In this document: in pieces, positions 47,116 through 59,024 of the stretch
How positions within the stretch are numbered: the stretch's first letter is position 1
Layout of the letters: the number at the start of each line of letters is the position of its first letter
Position numbers and translations under genes: made by a program
Notes under the pieces: generated by a model
Seen by the model: only the letters and a program-made list of their open reading frames with translations
What the model was told of the DNA's origin: nothing
Databases searched by the model: none
Assembly: GCA_902806575.1 (NCBI GenBank)
Contig: CADCXD010000007.1
Coordinates: 62,001-126,000, forward strand
Length of the DNA stretch: 64,000 nucleotides
From: Jackrogersella multiformis
Taxonomy: Eukaryota > Ascomycota > Sordariomycetes > Xylariales > Hypoxylaceae
Direction: 5' to 3'

Positions 47116-48674
47116 GCAACGATCTCGCATTCACTCCCGAATTATTTGTCACCAGTCATTAATCACCACTCACTACTTCACAACAATCATGAAGAACCAG
47201 GCAACTTTTTAGGAACAACCATAATTTTGACGACGCACGAATATCTTGCTTTCGCAATGATAACCGACACTCGCAACTCACCCGAATGAATCTGGGCTTG
47301 GGAGTCTCAGAAAGTTTAGGTATCAGCACACGAATCGATACCACCAACTTAAGCATACGGACATATAATCTAGCATCTACTTTCTGAGTCACCTTAATCT
47401 GTCATCTACATACCTTCTACGAACGTATATATACCACCTTCAGTATGAAAACTACATCGGAGTCCGAGACAATACATGGTTGGGTTGCATGTTGGGGTTC
47501 TGGAAAATTGAATTTTCAAATATCTAAGGGGAGTAACCATTGGGCATAGATGAAAGGCCTTTACATTGGGGCATTGCCACTGAGGCACAACCACGGCGTT
47601 TTTCGGTGTTGGGGGTCAGTTTCCAGAGGACCGCCAGGGATATCCCGCGGCTTATCACGAGGGAATGAAAACCAAGAGGTGGATATTTTTCTTTCTTTTC
47701 TGCCTAGCCAGAAAAGGGTGTATCTCAAAATCTCCCAAAGAGGAGCAGCAAGGGGAAATTTTTTGGTTTTATGGAATCTACGGGATCTTTTTTTACTATG
47801 ATACCTATCGCCTCCCACGGGAGATGGCGCGCGCATTGAGAGAAATTATTCTTATGAAAATTAATAGATCTTTCGGCCAACGAGCCGAGAGCTTTCTTCT
47901 TGCGCGCAATTACAGACCCTCGCACTATGTACATACGTATGTCCGCTGTAAACCTATTTTCGTCTCTTACATCAGATCCGATGAATTATCGCCTACCTAC
48001 CTACACTACACACCTTACCTAGTGCGGTGAGCCGTGAGCCGTGAGCTATTTCTTAAACCGGACATCTGCTGATTATCGTACGATGCCCGCACTTGGCGGG
48101 CACGCGCGCGCCTCGTACCTCTCTGGCTACCTAGGTAATATGTATCCCGTAGTTACGATACGGGGATGCAATTTGAAGGATGATTGAAACGCTATGATTG
48201 TGTTGGGTTCACATGAAACTAATGCATGACAGTTTCCGTAGCTCGGTAACTGCTCGAGTTCGACAACAATGTCGGGGAGAGGTGATTTGGAAAGCTAATC
48301 CGCGACCCAATTCGTGTTCGGGTTAGATGTTACCCCTTTTTCTCTGGCCTCAGGGGTTAGGTTATTACCTACCCCTTCCAACCCTGCCCGTATAAGGTTC
48401 ATACGATACGTGCTACACTATGTGCTATTATGGGCTTGAAGAGTGATCTTTCATGACTAGGTACCTGACAATACCGGCCAGATTTTATGTACAGTAAGCC
48501 ATAACAATTAGACGCCTCGCTTTGATGGCGCATTCGTATGCGTACGCGTCGTAAGGTCTGGTATCTCATAATAATACACCACATGATTCCCTCCCGATGC
48601 TATGATTTTACAGGCAGCTCTGTCGAGATTACCGATGGTGACGACTCTATGTTGGATCCATTAACTCTTTCTTT
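47116..48674. other. 1.56-kb intergenic region between convergent genes
   Basis: No gene supported. Overlapping frames at 47550-48030 on both strands have no motif. A GTGAGCCGTGAGCCGTGAGC direct repeat lies at about 48027-48046 and a CTACCTAGGTAAT unit at about 48128. Confidence 0.4.
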
Positions 48675-50210
48675 CTAGTTCCTCAACGCCTCGATATCGT
48701 CGACCTCTTTGACGGCCTCCGTGGTGAGGACCAGGGGACTATCGTCGCCCACACACACGCTATCCTCGATGCGAACGCCCAAGCCCCGGAAGGCCTCGGG
48801 CCACCTCTCGTCATCGGCCACGTAGATGCCGGGCTCGATGGTGATGCAGTGGCCCTCCTTCAAGACTACATTTCGCGGGTACCCGGGTACGTCGTGGACG
48901 TCGAGCCCGACGTAGTGGCCGACGTGGTGCGGGAAAAGGATGCCCATGGCGTCGCCGCTCACGTCGAAGCCGAGCTGCTGCAGCTGGTCGCGGAGCGCCT
49001 CTTCCGTGATCTTGTGCAGCTTGTCGAGCGTCATATTAGCGCTGGCGCGGCAGAGCGAGATGGACGAGCGCTGCGCGCGAAGCACGGCGTTGTACAGGTC
49101 CTTCTGCGCCGAGCTAAACTTGCCAGATACGGGCCACGTGCGGGTTATGTCTGTGATGTAGGTTCCGTACTCGCCGCCCGCGTCTACGAGGACGAGCTCC
49201 GAGTCGTTTAATGGGCCGTTGTTTAGGACGTAGTGGATGAGCAGCGCTTTGGGGCCACCGGCCACCACGGGGATGTACGCCTGCCCGTCTAGGCCGGACA
49301 TCTGGTACTGGTACTCGAGGAACGCGGCCAGCTCCTTCTCGTACTTCCACAGCCGCCGCATGGCTTCTGTTAATGCGCGCCCGGATGCTTTCCCGGCGCG
49401 CCGCATATTGGCTATCTCGGCAGGTGATTTGATGGCGCGAAAGGCGTTCACGTGGGAGTTTAAGGGAGTCACGCTCGCATCCGGGGCTGCCGAACGCACG
49501 AGGTTTCCGAATTTCGTCTTCGCACCGTTTGTCGTTAGCTCAGCATCTGCGAAGATCTTCTTCACCCCGTCGAGAGCATTTGGTAACAAATCCACAACCC
49601 GTCCAATATCTCCTGCCTCGTCCGCATTCCACACGTCCGTCGCGGCATCGACGCCGCTCCACGGCCCGCTCCATTGCTCTGATTTGGGATCCTTCGGCCT
49701 GCAATATAGATGAAATACGTAGTCGCCAAGCCCGTCACCGGTCCGTCTTAGCACGGCGAGGGACTCGGGCTCGGAAAACCCGGTTAGGTAGAGGAAGTTG
49801 GATTCTTGGCGGAAGGCGTAAAAAACGGCACCGGAGCGGTATTGGAGAGGGGCAGAGGGGAGAAGGACGGCGGAATCGGGTGGTAAGGAGTGACAGAGAG
49901 CAGCACGACGGTCATGATACTCTTGGGCGGTGATACCTGGTGTGAGTTCGCCTGGTTCAAGGAGGTGCGGATGTGTTTCGTGGACTGGTTGGCCGAAAAG
50001 GAAGTCGGAGGCAGGAATGGATGTAGAATAGGTCCGTGTAGATTTGAGGCTAGATTTTAAATTTATGTGGTTCGAACATGACTTTATGAATGGAGTAGAA
50101 GAAGAAGAGGGGTTTGTTGAGAATCGGCGTGTTAGTTGTGGAGAGTAAAACCTAGAATGTGGTCTAAGATGTCTCTCGAGTTGCCATAATGGCAGTTGAC
50201 GAAGCTTCAT
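48675..50210 (-). CDS. icp55: Mitochondrial intermediate-cleaving aminopeptidase P-like protein (Icp55 type)
   Basis: Single-exon gene, 511 residues, of peptidase family M24B. It removes an N-terminal residue from matrix proteins after presequence cleavage, which stabilises them. The first 65 residues are Arg/Ser/Thr-rich with no acid until late, a matrix presequence. An AMP_N domain follows (about 75-220, starting ITAQEYHDRRAALCHSLPP). The pita-bread catalytic domain carries the five metal ligands: the two Asp in VDAGGEYGTYITDITRTW (about 341 and 352), His in FPHHVGHYVGLDVHDVPG (about 425), Glu in TIEPGIYV (about 457) and Glu in RIEDSVC (about 482). All ligands are intact. Cytosolic aminopeptidase P is the alternative, but the presequence and length favour Icp55. 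Confidence 0.9.
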   Translation of the reverse strand: MKLRQLPLWQLERHLRPHSRFYSPQLTRRFSTNPSSSSTPFIKSCSNHINLKSSLKSTRTYSTSIPASDFLFGQPVHETHPHLLEPGELTPGITAQEYHDRRAALCHSLPPDSAVLLPSAPLQYRSGAVFYAFRQESNFLYLTGFSEPESLAVLRRTGDGLGDYVFHLYCRPKDPKSEQWSGPWSGVDAATDVWNADEAGDIGRVVDLLPNALDGVKKIFADAELTTNGAKTKFGNLVRSAAPDASVTPLNSHVNAFRAIKSPAEIANMRRAGKASGRALTEAMRRLWKYEKELAAFLEYQYQMSGLDGQAYIPVVAGGPKALLIHYVLNNGPLNDSELVLVDAGGEYGTYITDITRTWPVSGKFSSAQKDLYNAVLRAQRSSISLCRASANMTLDKLHKITEEALRDQLQQLGFDVSGDAMGILFPHHVGHYVGLDVHDVPGYPRNVVLKEGHCITIEPGIYVADDERWPEAFRGLGVRIEDSVCVGDDSPLVLTTEAVKEVDDIEALRN

Positions 50211-51345
50211 GTTTCTGGTTCTGCTGGAGGAGCGATTCGACCAATTGAATCATCGAATTGCTTGCAACATTGCCCAAAGAGGTAATATGGGGTTATTAAA
50301 GTTCAATTGTTCCTATACAAAGTACAAAGGACACAACCTTAGTAAAGAGCTAGGTAGTTGACGCTTATCTATACTTAGCTCGAGGAATGTAAATGTAGGT
50401 AGGCAAATATCTAGTGCAACTGCATCTGTTTTGAGGTTGTAATTCGGAGGATTGAGGCGCATCAATGGAACAATAGAGCTTCGGAATTCGGATTTTTTTG
50501 TGCTGAGTAAATTTGAAAGTTAACAAGATGATTGGGTATTGGTGGGTATTGTACAGTGGGTATTGGTACCTATGTAGGTAGTAAATTACCTAAAATGTGT
50601 GACCAATGTATGTAGCCCCTTTGTGGCCCCTTTGTGGCCCCTTTGTGCCCCCTCACATGCACCCCTCCCTAAAATGCGTGGCTTGCGGTGGCGGGAGGTT
50701 GGTTGCTGTGCTCCCATTAGACATCGATAGTGGGGGCTTACCTAGCTGCCTACCTAGGTAGGTACAAAGTGATGTCGAAAGCGGACCGTGCACGAACCTT
50801 GTTGTTGATTTCAAAAATTGTTAGTGCTAGCGCCGATTGCCAATCCATCTCTCAAAAGCTGGAGACTCTTGAATTCTACTATTTGCCTACCACCAGCTTT
50901 AAGCTATCCCAAGTTCGACTCGACATCCAACCCCGTCACAAGTTGAACTACGAGTTTATATTCGCGTCGTTTGATCCATTGAGTTCTCCAAGATTATTTA
51001 TTTTCTTCTAAAATTGGACTCAATGTCATCCTGACCTCGAATAACCGCGCGTGTTGTGTACTGTCACGGTTCGTCGCGTGCCAGTAGCCAGAGGGTTGGG
51101 TCATAACCACAGCTCTGAATAACTACCTACCTGGTAACTAAGTTCAATGACAACGACAAAGACAATAGTCTATCATCGTTAGTTAGTTAGTCAACTAAAA
51201 AGACTCGAACTCAACTTTATACTCAAGTCAAACCGGCTACACTAACCTTGCTGCCTTGTCAACACACTTTTGTCTGATCTTCGGATACTGGGCCATCCAC
51301 CGCCAATCTCCACCCCACACAACATAAAGTAATACGACATTTTAT
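50211..51345. promoter_or_regulatory. Divergent promoter region of icp55 and dbf4
   Basis: 1.13 kb between divergent genes. It contains three perfect copies of an 11-bp unit GCCCCTTTGTG at 50615-50647 and a CTACCTAGGTAGGTAC unit at about 50749. A frame at 50730-51011 begins with GTG and has no motif. Confidence 0.5.
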
Positions 51346-53513
51346 ATGGCAGCCGTATCTTTATCACCAACTCCAGTTTATCCTTCCGCCATGTCTGGTC
51401 GACGAGTTCCTCTCTCATCAAACCAAAATGTCGCCAATTCTCCACTGCGAAGCTCTGCCCTAGCTAAACACAAACGCCCCTCGGCTCAGGTACAGCGAGA
51501 GGAACAATATGGCCAGCCACCTCCCGCCAAGAAGCAGATTATTGAGAGTGGTTCTCAACAACTATTGAGGTCTCCTTCCCAACAGCCTAGGGTTTCTCGA
51601 AGCCAGATCCCCGTACAGACACGCCGCAATGCGAATAGTTATGAGAACAAAATGGCAAAGGAGAGGTCCGGCCGTCATCAGCTTCTTCGGCACCAGCTCC
51701 AGCAGGTATCCGCTGCCCCTGGATACACTGAGAAGGATGTCGAGGAGATTCAGGTCTGGCAACAGCATCATCGGGCTAGATTCCCGAAGCTTGTCTTCTA
51801 CTTCGAGAAAGTCCCCAACGATGTTCACAAAAAGCTCGCCAAACAAATTACCGCATTGGGTGCTGTAAGTACTTAACCCTTCTTTATTTCGGTTTATGTG
51901 ATGACTTACTTAACTCCCGTATAGCGTGAAGCAGCTTTTTTCTCCATCGATATCACACACGTCGTCACCACCCGATCGATCCCCTCCGAGAAGAGTGTAA
52001 GCCGTCGAGATGACGAGCACACGGCAGAGAAGCATCCGGACCACATACAGGACCATGATCAAGAACAGGAAGAGGTCAAGACTATCAACCCGTCCCTCCT
52101 GACTCGGTTATCAGAGGCTTCCACCAAGCGGAGATTTGACGGAGATATCCGAGCCCGGAAGATGCCCACACAAGCCTCAGTTGAGCCGCTGAATCCACCA
52201 AAGCGAAACATGGATGTACTCCTACGTGCTAGAGAGATGGGGAAGAAGATTTGGTCCCTAGACAAGCTGCAGCGGATGCTAGCCCTCCTCCTTGAGACGG
52301 ATCCTTATGTCAGCGCAGAGATCGCGTATGGAGCCCGCAAAACGAAGGACACCGAGACTCGGACTACCGAAGACCGCAACCTACTACATCTCCTCAACAA
52401 AGAACGCGTTAACGGACCGTCTGACCGAGATCCCACCGTTAACGCGCAGGAATTACATTATTTCAAAGGCCCGTACATATACATCTATGACTTGGAGGAG
52501 AAGCAGAAGCCGATCATGGTCAGAGAGTATAAGAAGGTGGCCGAGAAGTCCAAGGGAGACTGGCCCCAGTTCCGAACTGCCGCCTTGGGACGTTGTCCGT
52601 TCATCGACGAGTATGAACCGAGAGAGGCTCGGCCTCAGCCGAAGCCAAAAGTTCAGGTAACTAGGGCCGGCACCGATGCTAAACCTGTCCTCCAGCCTCC
52701 AAAGATGGAGCCCCCGAAGCCTGTAACTGGAAAACGATCGTTGGGCGAGATGGAAAATGGCCATTGTCGTGGTTCTAGTGTCGCCTCCCTTGAGCTATCT
52801 ATTCCATCTAAGCCAACCCTCAGTCAGATCGCGGATGCCCGTCCCCAAGCATTCACCGGCCGTGCTGCTAGCCGCCTCTTTGGTGGCGAGCCCGTTGCAT
52901 CTGGTGTTCAACCATCTAATATGACCTCGGCGATTCGATCTCAGATGATTTCGTCAACTGCAACAACACCTGGTGTCATAACGGGCCTAAGCAAGGAGGT
53001 TCACGGCCTTCAGCGTCAAGTTTTGAAACGCAATAGTACCGCCACTTCACAAGATTTGAGCTCTCGTCGGAATACTGAGACAAGCTTCCGAGATGACATC
53101 CCAATCAAACGTTCTTTCACCATGAGTCGCACCTCGAGTCGAAAGCTCGATGTGGTGGATGAAAATGGAGCTGGTAGAGACCTCCAGGGAGGTTCTAAGC
53201 CTATTCAGCGCGTAGTGAAGAAGGAGACCGCGCAACCGAAGAAAGGTGAACTCAAGCCCGGATACTGTGAGAATTGCGCAGAGAAATATGCCGATTTCGA
53301 TGAGGTATGTTCAATCTTCGATCTTAAGTCATGAGGGTAAAATACTAACAATTAATTTAGCACATCGTGTCAAAGAAGCATCGCAAGTTTGCTGATGATG
53401 ATGAGAACTGGGGCGATTTGGATGATCTCATTTGTCAGCTTCAACGCGCACCTAAACGCAAAATTTTCTCGTCCTGGGTACCTTCTCTTCCGGAGTATGA
53501 GGAGGTTTATTAG
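51346..53513 (+). CDS. dbf4: Dbf4-type regulatory subunit of the Cdc7 replication-initiation kinase
   Basis: Activator of Cdc7 kinase, which phosphorylates the MCM helicase to fire replication origins. Exons 51346-51864, 51925-53304 and 53361-53513, all phase 0, give 683 residues. Motif N is the BRCT-like segment FPKLVFYFEKVPNDVHKKLAKQI onward (about 150-190) with ITHVVTTRSIP, extended by the WSLDKLQRML helix (about 285). Motif M is QKPIMVREYKK (about 367-376). Motif C is the DBF zinc finger C621-x2-C624-x9-H634-x5-H640 (GYCENC...HIVSKKHRKF), split by the last intron exactly between DFDE and HIV. The N-terminal 110 residues are basic and Ser/Pro-rich with several candidate CDK sites. All three diagnostic motifs are present. 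Confidence 0.95.
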
Positions 53514-54584
53514 TTGACTCATGTTCGATGCTGCTTGCTGGCGTAAATCCGCTTCTCGCATCGCTCTGCGCTCTAAGCCCCCTGCTTTTTCGCCAGTCGC
53601 CCACCGCTAGGAACACCATACTTTGAGCCGGTTTCTAATCTTTGGCATTCGCGGCGCGATGATACCCATTTATTCCTTTCCTTCTGGCCTCCCAAGGCAT
53701 TTCTGTCCGATGTAACGATCGGAGTTTACACATTTTCCAAAAAGTTCAATGGAAAAGGCATAACACTGCATGGCATGGAGTCTTCGCATCTGGTTCTGCT
53801 GTTCGCTTCTGAGCACCACACACCCTGGTCTCCTGCATTTTTGGCGAAGGGTGGTTCTTTTTTTCTCCCCTACAAATTCAATAATTTCTCGGTTAGCTTG
53901 GCGGTAGGGGCGTTCGATCTGCGTTACTCTAAAGGGGGGACGGGGCATGGGCGGGCGGCACTTGAAAGTAATCTGACTCTGGATGACTAGATCAAGTTTT
54001 AGCACGACAACATTCGACATTGACGAAGCGATGGTGCAAACATATGGTCAATAGATCGTGTATGTATATGTAGTAGTCTACGAAAAGGAATCAATGCGAA
54101 TTTCTTCGGATCCTGTCCAGCCCGCTAGTGTTTAGTGATTCCTTCACTTAACGCTCGTCTCATCAGTCATCGTTTACGACTCGACTTGATGGTGGGAAGT
54201 TCTTCCGTCTTCAAGCATTATATGGCGAATTCAAAGTGTAGTAAAGATGGTTCCAAATTGTCTACTTAGAGTCAATTATAATGCCGACAAGCTGTGTGAC
54301 CATCTAGATATACACTCCTACAGTAACCCTCTCCCTAGTCTCATTAAGCCGATTACTCTACTATTGTCTGAAAGATGGTAGGAGCCACGCATTTGGTAAT
54401 CAGTCTAAAGTTAAGATGACAATGGGCGCGGTTAGGGGCTATGAGATGACATGTCCGGCCGCCTTCTCACCCCTCTTCACCCTTTTTCGCCCGGCATATA
54501 ATACCATGCTCCAAGGCTTCTTCTCACTTCTACTACCTAGGTATTCTAAAGAATAAAAATAAATCTGGAAATCTGAAAATAAAA
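53514..54584. other. Convergent intergenic region
   Basis: 1.07 kb between the 3' ends of dbf4 and the SRPK-like gene. No gene supported; frames at 53670-54020 are chance. A CTACCTAGGTATT unit lies at about 54533, just beyond the kinase stop codon. Confidence 0.4.
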
Positions 54585-56280
54585 CTACAGCCTCGACTGC
54601 AGCCCTCTGAACCATTCATGACGGAGCAATTCGGCAGTCGTCGGCCGCGACTCCGGCCGCCATCGAAGCATCGTCTGGACGAGACGCACGAAAACCTCCA
54701 TCTCGCGGTCTGGCATGTCCAGGGGCTTCCGAGCCCGCGCCTGGTGCCAGATGTCGCCGTACTCGAAGTCGTCGGGCCCGTACGCCTCCCCGTCCTGCTC
54801 CTGCGCGTCCAGCGCGCCGCCGTGCGCGTCCACAAACGCGTCCGCGTCGCGCCACCGCGCCCGCACGTCTGCCGGCACCGGGCCCAGGCGCTGCGCCAGG
54901 TCGCGCAGCTTCCGGTTCTTCTGGTAGACGCGCTCCGGGTCGCCCGACACGAAGCGCGTCTCCACTAGCCGGCGCAGCATGACGACCTCCCAGAACAGGA
55001 GGCCCAGCGAGAAGACGTCGGCTTTGGGCGTGGCCGGCTCGCCGAGCAGGGCTTCCGGCGGAATGAAGTCGGATAAGTTGCGCAGCGGGCGCTGCTCGCA
55101 CTCGTCGAAGGCGCAGGCGAAGCCGAGGTCGATGAGGACGAGCCGGAATGGCGGGCCCGAGTCGGGATGTGCGATCTTGGACACGTCGAGGGCGTCGGAG
55201 AGGGGCGAGGCTGCTACTGTGTAGCGGATCTCGTCCGGGGCTGGTGGTTGCCCATCTCGTCGCTGTAATAGTTCGATGGCACGTCGCGTGTTGAAGAAGT
55301 TTGCTTTGTTCCACTCGGGAGATAGCGGCTCGGCGAGTTCGTCGCCCGCGTCAAATGCGTTCCATCGCTCTTCGGCGACTTTCTTGCGTTCTTCGAATTC
55401 CTTTTGCCATTCGTGCTGAGAACTATCTTCGGAATCCGAGTCTTCGTCCGAAGATGCTTTGTCTTCTGGATCCGCGTCCGGTTTCCTCTTGCTCTGCTCT
55501 TTGGTCTGGTTTTCCCCGGCAGGCCAAATTTCCCTTTGGATCTCATTCTCGCTTAGGGCGGAGAGGTCGTATTGTAGAGCCAGGCAAACATTTGCCGGCT
55601 GGATGTCGCGATGAGCTATATGTTGGTTGTGCAGGTAGTCAAGACCCAGAAGGATCTGCCAGCAAGCTCGCCGGGCGAACTTGGCTGACCACCAGTCGCC
55701 CTCTTTCACTTTACCAAGCCAACTTTCCGGCTCATTCAGTCTCGCGCGTCTGTCAAAGGCGAGTTCAAGGATAGAACTCAATGAGCGGCCCAGAGGGTCT
55801 AACACCTTGCCGAAATGATTACCATGTGGCCCCTCGATCATAAACGAGTCGAGAGGAAACTCGACGTGTTGCTTTCCTGGGTGCGAAGATGACCGCAGCA
55901 GTTTGGCAAGTCTAAGCTCGGTCTCGCTTGCTTTCGCACCAAACACTTTGATCGCTACGAAGCGTCGTGTTGATGCACTGTACAGCGGTCATGGGTGGTT
56001 AGAAAAGCCGAAGAATAACTCGGTGTCCAACCGATCAAGTAGGTAGGCTTACCTCTTGTCCCTTGCTAGCCAGACCGTAGACTGAGATCCTGCGCCTAAC
56101 TTGCGAAAGACGTGGTACCGGCCATTGAGGATGTCACCAAGGTGCACCGGATAGAACCCGCCAGGTCTGTAGTTTTCCGGGTCCTCCTAGGAGGGTTCTT
56201 AGTGGATATTTTGAGCTGCAGGTATTCTGATAACTTACGCCCATGACCCGAGTGTTCACATAAGTCTTATTTGAATCCAT
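54585..56280 (-). CDS. SRPK-like serine/threonine protein kinase
   Basis: Minus-strand exons 56280-56239, 56186-56053 and 55977-54585 join to 522 residues. The start DPENYRPGGFYPVHLGDILNGRY is the hallmark of the SRPK branch of CMGC kinases. The glycine loop is LGAGSQSTVWLA, the ATP lysine K69 (VAIKVF), and the catalytic loop HRDIQPANV with D183; Gln stands where most kinases have Lys, a change common among fungal SRPK-like proteins. After the catalytic loop comes an insert of about 85 residues, strongly charged (EDKASSDEDSDSEDSS), before the magnesium motif DLGFA; this corresponds to the SRPK spacer. SDFIPPEALLG and SLGLLFWEVV follow. The 3' third is much richer in G+C than the 5' part. Expected targets are SR-type RNA-binding proteins. 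Confidence 0.88.
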
Positions 56281-57093
56281 ATTGGATGTTATTATGCTGT
56301 TATTGTGATAAGTATAAAGTGGAGGTGTACAATGAAGACAAAGACTTGTTTCCCTCTCTGCTCTTGACATTAATAAACTATACCGATAAATAAATATGTA
56401 AGAGTTGACGTCATTGGGTAATAGGTGCAAGTAAATCGGCCCCTTTTAATACGTTATACTAATAAGCAATATATTATAAGCTTACCTGGTACATACATAC
56501 TGAGTAGGGAATTTATATTGATTCTTAGATATATAAAACTTCAAGTAATATATCAGATATAAGAGGCAACTATAAGCGAATACATGTTAAATCGGCAGAT
56601 CAGCAACCACAGTTATGTACCTATTTAACTTCTCACAAGATACATGAAGCTGATGTGAGGTTTAGCCTCATGATCACTTTCATTTTCAAACCCCGACACT
56701 CGCAAGGTCGAGACTGTCCTAAAGTCAGCTGCGGCTATGTAAAGATGAAGCTGTGTAGTGCTTAATCGACTCTGGCTGGGTTTCTCTAACCAAACCTACC
56801 TACTTGGAACTACACGGGAAATAAGACATGGATATCGGAGCTCACAGGCTCGAGCCAGATTACTCAAGTCTGCTATGTTTATCGATCTACGCTGTTTAGC
56901 CGTTATATTCCTCAATATATGGCGATCATGACTTGACGATAAGACAGGCAGGTTCAAGGCTGAAAAATGTATATATAAAGAGGTGAAAGTTGCCATAGCA
57001 TTTGCCTCTTATTCTAGCTCATCATCACATCAACGTTCTCTCAAGTCTTAGACCTCGAAACTTTCCTTCAACACTATCTACCCAACCTTGAAG
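56281..57093. promoter_or_regulatory. Divergent promoter region of the SRPK-like and secreted-protein genes
   Basis: 810 bp between divergent genes with no gene. For the secreted protein, a TATATATAAAG element at about 56970 lies some 125 nt before the start and is followed by a pyrimidine-rich leader, a layout typical of strongly regulated fungal genes. Confidence 0.45.
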
Positions 57094-57579
57094 ATGCGTT
57101 TTACTACCTTTACATCCCTGGCCCTCGCGCTCGTCGCCGCAGTTAGCGCGCTGCCTACTATTGCCTCGCAGGGAGTTGATGTTCGAAAGTCATCTCTCTC
57201 CAACTCCAAGGAAGGGGTTAACGTTTATGCCCGTGAGGTAGCCGTCTACAGCTTCTCCATCATCGACACTCTAGCCAAGTACAGGCCGAGCAAGATATCG
57301 CTAGACTTTCCCAAGAAGCTGGAAAAGGGCTCGATCCAGCAGAAAGACCGGGAGGAGGCTACCGACCTAGCCAAGAGAGCCATGTTCCAGGCAGAGGTCA
57401 CGGCCGGCAAGGTTATCTACGGCTGGCACGATGAGAACACCGAGGACCCTATTACTCACTTTACCGTGGACCCTACCGATGGCCCCGGTGAAAGCAACGG
57501 TATGATCCACGTCCACGAGGATGGCAGCTGGACTCAGGGCCGCGGTGGCAAGTCGAACCACGGCGATGGCAACGTCTAA
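57094..57579 (+). CDS. Small secreted cysteine-free protein, function unknown
   Basis: 161 residues from the ATG at 57094 (MRFTTFTSLALALVAAVSALP); the frame is also open just upstream, without another ATG. A clear signal peptide of about 21 residues precedes a mature protein with no cysteine, rich in Lys, Asp and Gly. Segments readable but unassigned include YSFSIIDTLAKYRPSKISLDF and a C-terminal block YGWHDENTEDPITHFTVDP then HVHEDGSWTQGRGG. No domain was recognised. Size, signal peptide and isolated position would fit a secreted effector-like or cell-surface protein, but the lack of Cys argues against the usual disulphide-rich effector class. Single exon, TATA-like element upstream. Confidence 0.75.
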   Translation: MRFTTFTSLALALVAAVSALPTIASQGVDVRKSSLSNSKEGVNVYAREVAVYSFSIIDTLAKYRPSKISLDFPKKLEKGSIQQKDREEATDLAKRAMFQAEVTAGKVIYGWHDENTEDPITHFTVDPTDGPGESNGMIHVHEDGSWTQGRGGKSNHGDGNV

Positions 57580-58692
57580 AGCATCACACTGTTGGAGATG
57601 AGCTAGTGCTGTGGCGGGCAAGGGGCTTTGAATCAGGTGGATTTGAGAATGATGTGCAGAACTACAGGGACCTGGTTGATACACTCGTTTTTACTATAAG
57701 CTTCTCATTCGGTGGAACGCGCCTAAAGATGTGACCCTTAAAAGGTTATTACATATTCACTATTTAGGTTTATCTTCTTCTCGACGATCCTGAGAAATAA
57801 GACACTATTTTATTCTTGCGGCAATTAATCAAATCCAGGTGATAATCATGTCAGAACCATAGGAGATCAGTCTGATTAGGTACTTACATTCGTATCAATT
57901 ATGCAATTAAATGTATTACCCCTGACTCGAATTCCTCAGCTCAATACCCGTAATTATTCGAGTATGTAAATAAACATATATATACATAAAAAGGTGTAGG
58001 TAGATAAATAGGGGCTTATAGGTTAGTACTACTAAAATCTACTGCTTTTAGATGTTCGAAAACATCAATGTCTACGAGAAGCTTCAAGACAGAAAGTTCA
58101 TCATTTGAGGTCCTGCATTTTTATAGAATGCAGCTATTTATAAAGCCAACTCTCGTTATAAACACCTCGTCATTTTCAAAATAAATAAGGGGTATTTAGG
58201 ACTGTCCCCACGGTATCAAATGCCCTTTATACTCCAAATTCATCACACTTGTGCTGAAAGCCGAAAATAGTACTGATGGCCCAATAGAGCTGAGGGCCCG
58301 ACAGCCACTGTTCTGTGTTAATGGTTCATCTTGACGGCCTCGGGCGATGTCCTGTGATTAACACCACTGGACCCGCTATCAAACGTGCCGAGATAATGTC
58401 TGACGTGTTTAGTTAAAGGCACATCTACTCGTTCTAAAGGACATATGATATCGATATGTAAAATCTAGAACTAGAGTTAGAGTAAAACTATCTGAAGCGT
58501 GATCTCAAAACAAGGTACCTAGGTACTTACTATATATAAATCTCAACGAACCCACTACCAATCATGAATAATACAGGCATTTAACCAGATTCACGGCTTA
58601 TAAGTATACTTAATCACTCTTCTATAAATTAAAAGTATATTTTAAACAAAATAAAGCCGTATAAAATGAGAAATATAGCTCCCCCTTTTTTT
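57580..58692. other. AT-rich intergenic region
   Basis: No gene seen. Composition becomes increasingly A+T rich toward 58690. GTACCTAGGTACTT occurs at about 58515. Confidence 0.4.
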
Positions 58693-58979
58693 ATGTTAGG
58701 TAACTTTTGCTAAGAGAACCCCTGACTCAGGGGCTCCGAGTCATGGTTTATCTCCGGAGTTTAACTCCGACACGTGGTAAATGGCGAGCGGTGAAGGGCC
58801 CGGGGGTTTCTCAGATTTCGTCAAGATTAGCCTATAGATAAAGTTGCGAGATAGGAACAGGGAATTATCGCCAAGAGAGACGAAAAAAAAAGAAGAAAAA
58901 AATTAGGTCCCTTCTCCCAAGGCTTAATATCAAGACCCTTCTTCTCTAACCAATCTCTAACCAATCTCTTACCTAACAT
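58693..58979. mobile_element. Possible solo LTR, weakly supported
   Basis: An 11-bp perfect inverted pair, ATGTTAGGTAA and TTACCTAACAT, bounds about 287 bp. Inside it lie A-rich runs (58883-58905) and a repeated CTAACCAATCT, and TG...CA ends are typical of LTRs. No target-site duplication is visible (TTTTA before, TTCCT after), and TTACCTA is itself over-abundant in this window, so the match could be chance. It ends 46 nt before the candidate leader ATG of the aminotransferase. Confidence 0.35.
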
Positions 58980-59024
58980 TCCTCCTTGAGCCTTAGCATC
59001 ACTCACTCTTCTCAAGAGCCTCAG

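Noticed and set aside
48849..49713. Plus-strand frames of 120-158 codons over icp55
   Set aside because: Shadows of the peptidase gene, whose metal ligands are all intact on the minus strand.
54616..55314. 232-codon minus-strand frame overlapping the SRPK-like kinase
   Set aside because: It shares the strand but is a different frame of the G+C-rich kinase exon; Arg/Ala/Pro-rich nonsense.
57088..57093. Start of the secreted protein at 57088
   Set aside because: The codon is TTG; the ATG at 57094 starts a normal signal peptide.
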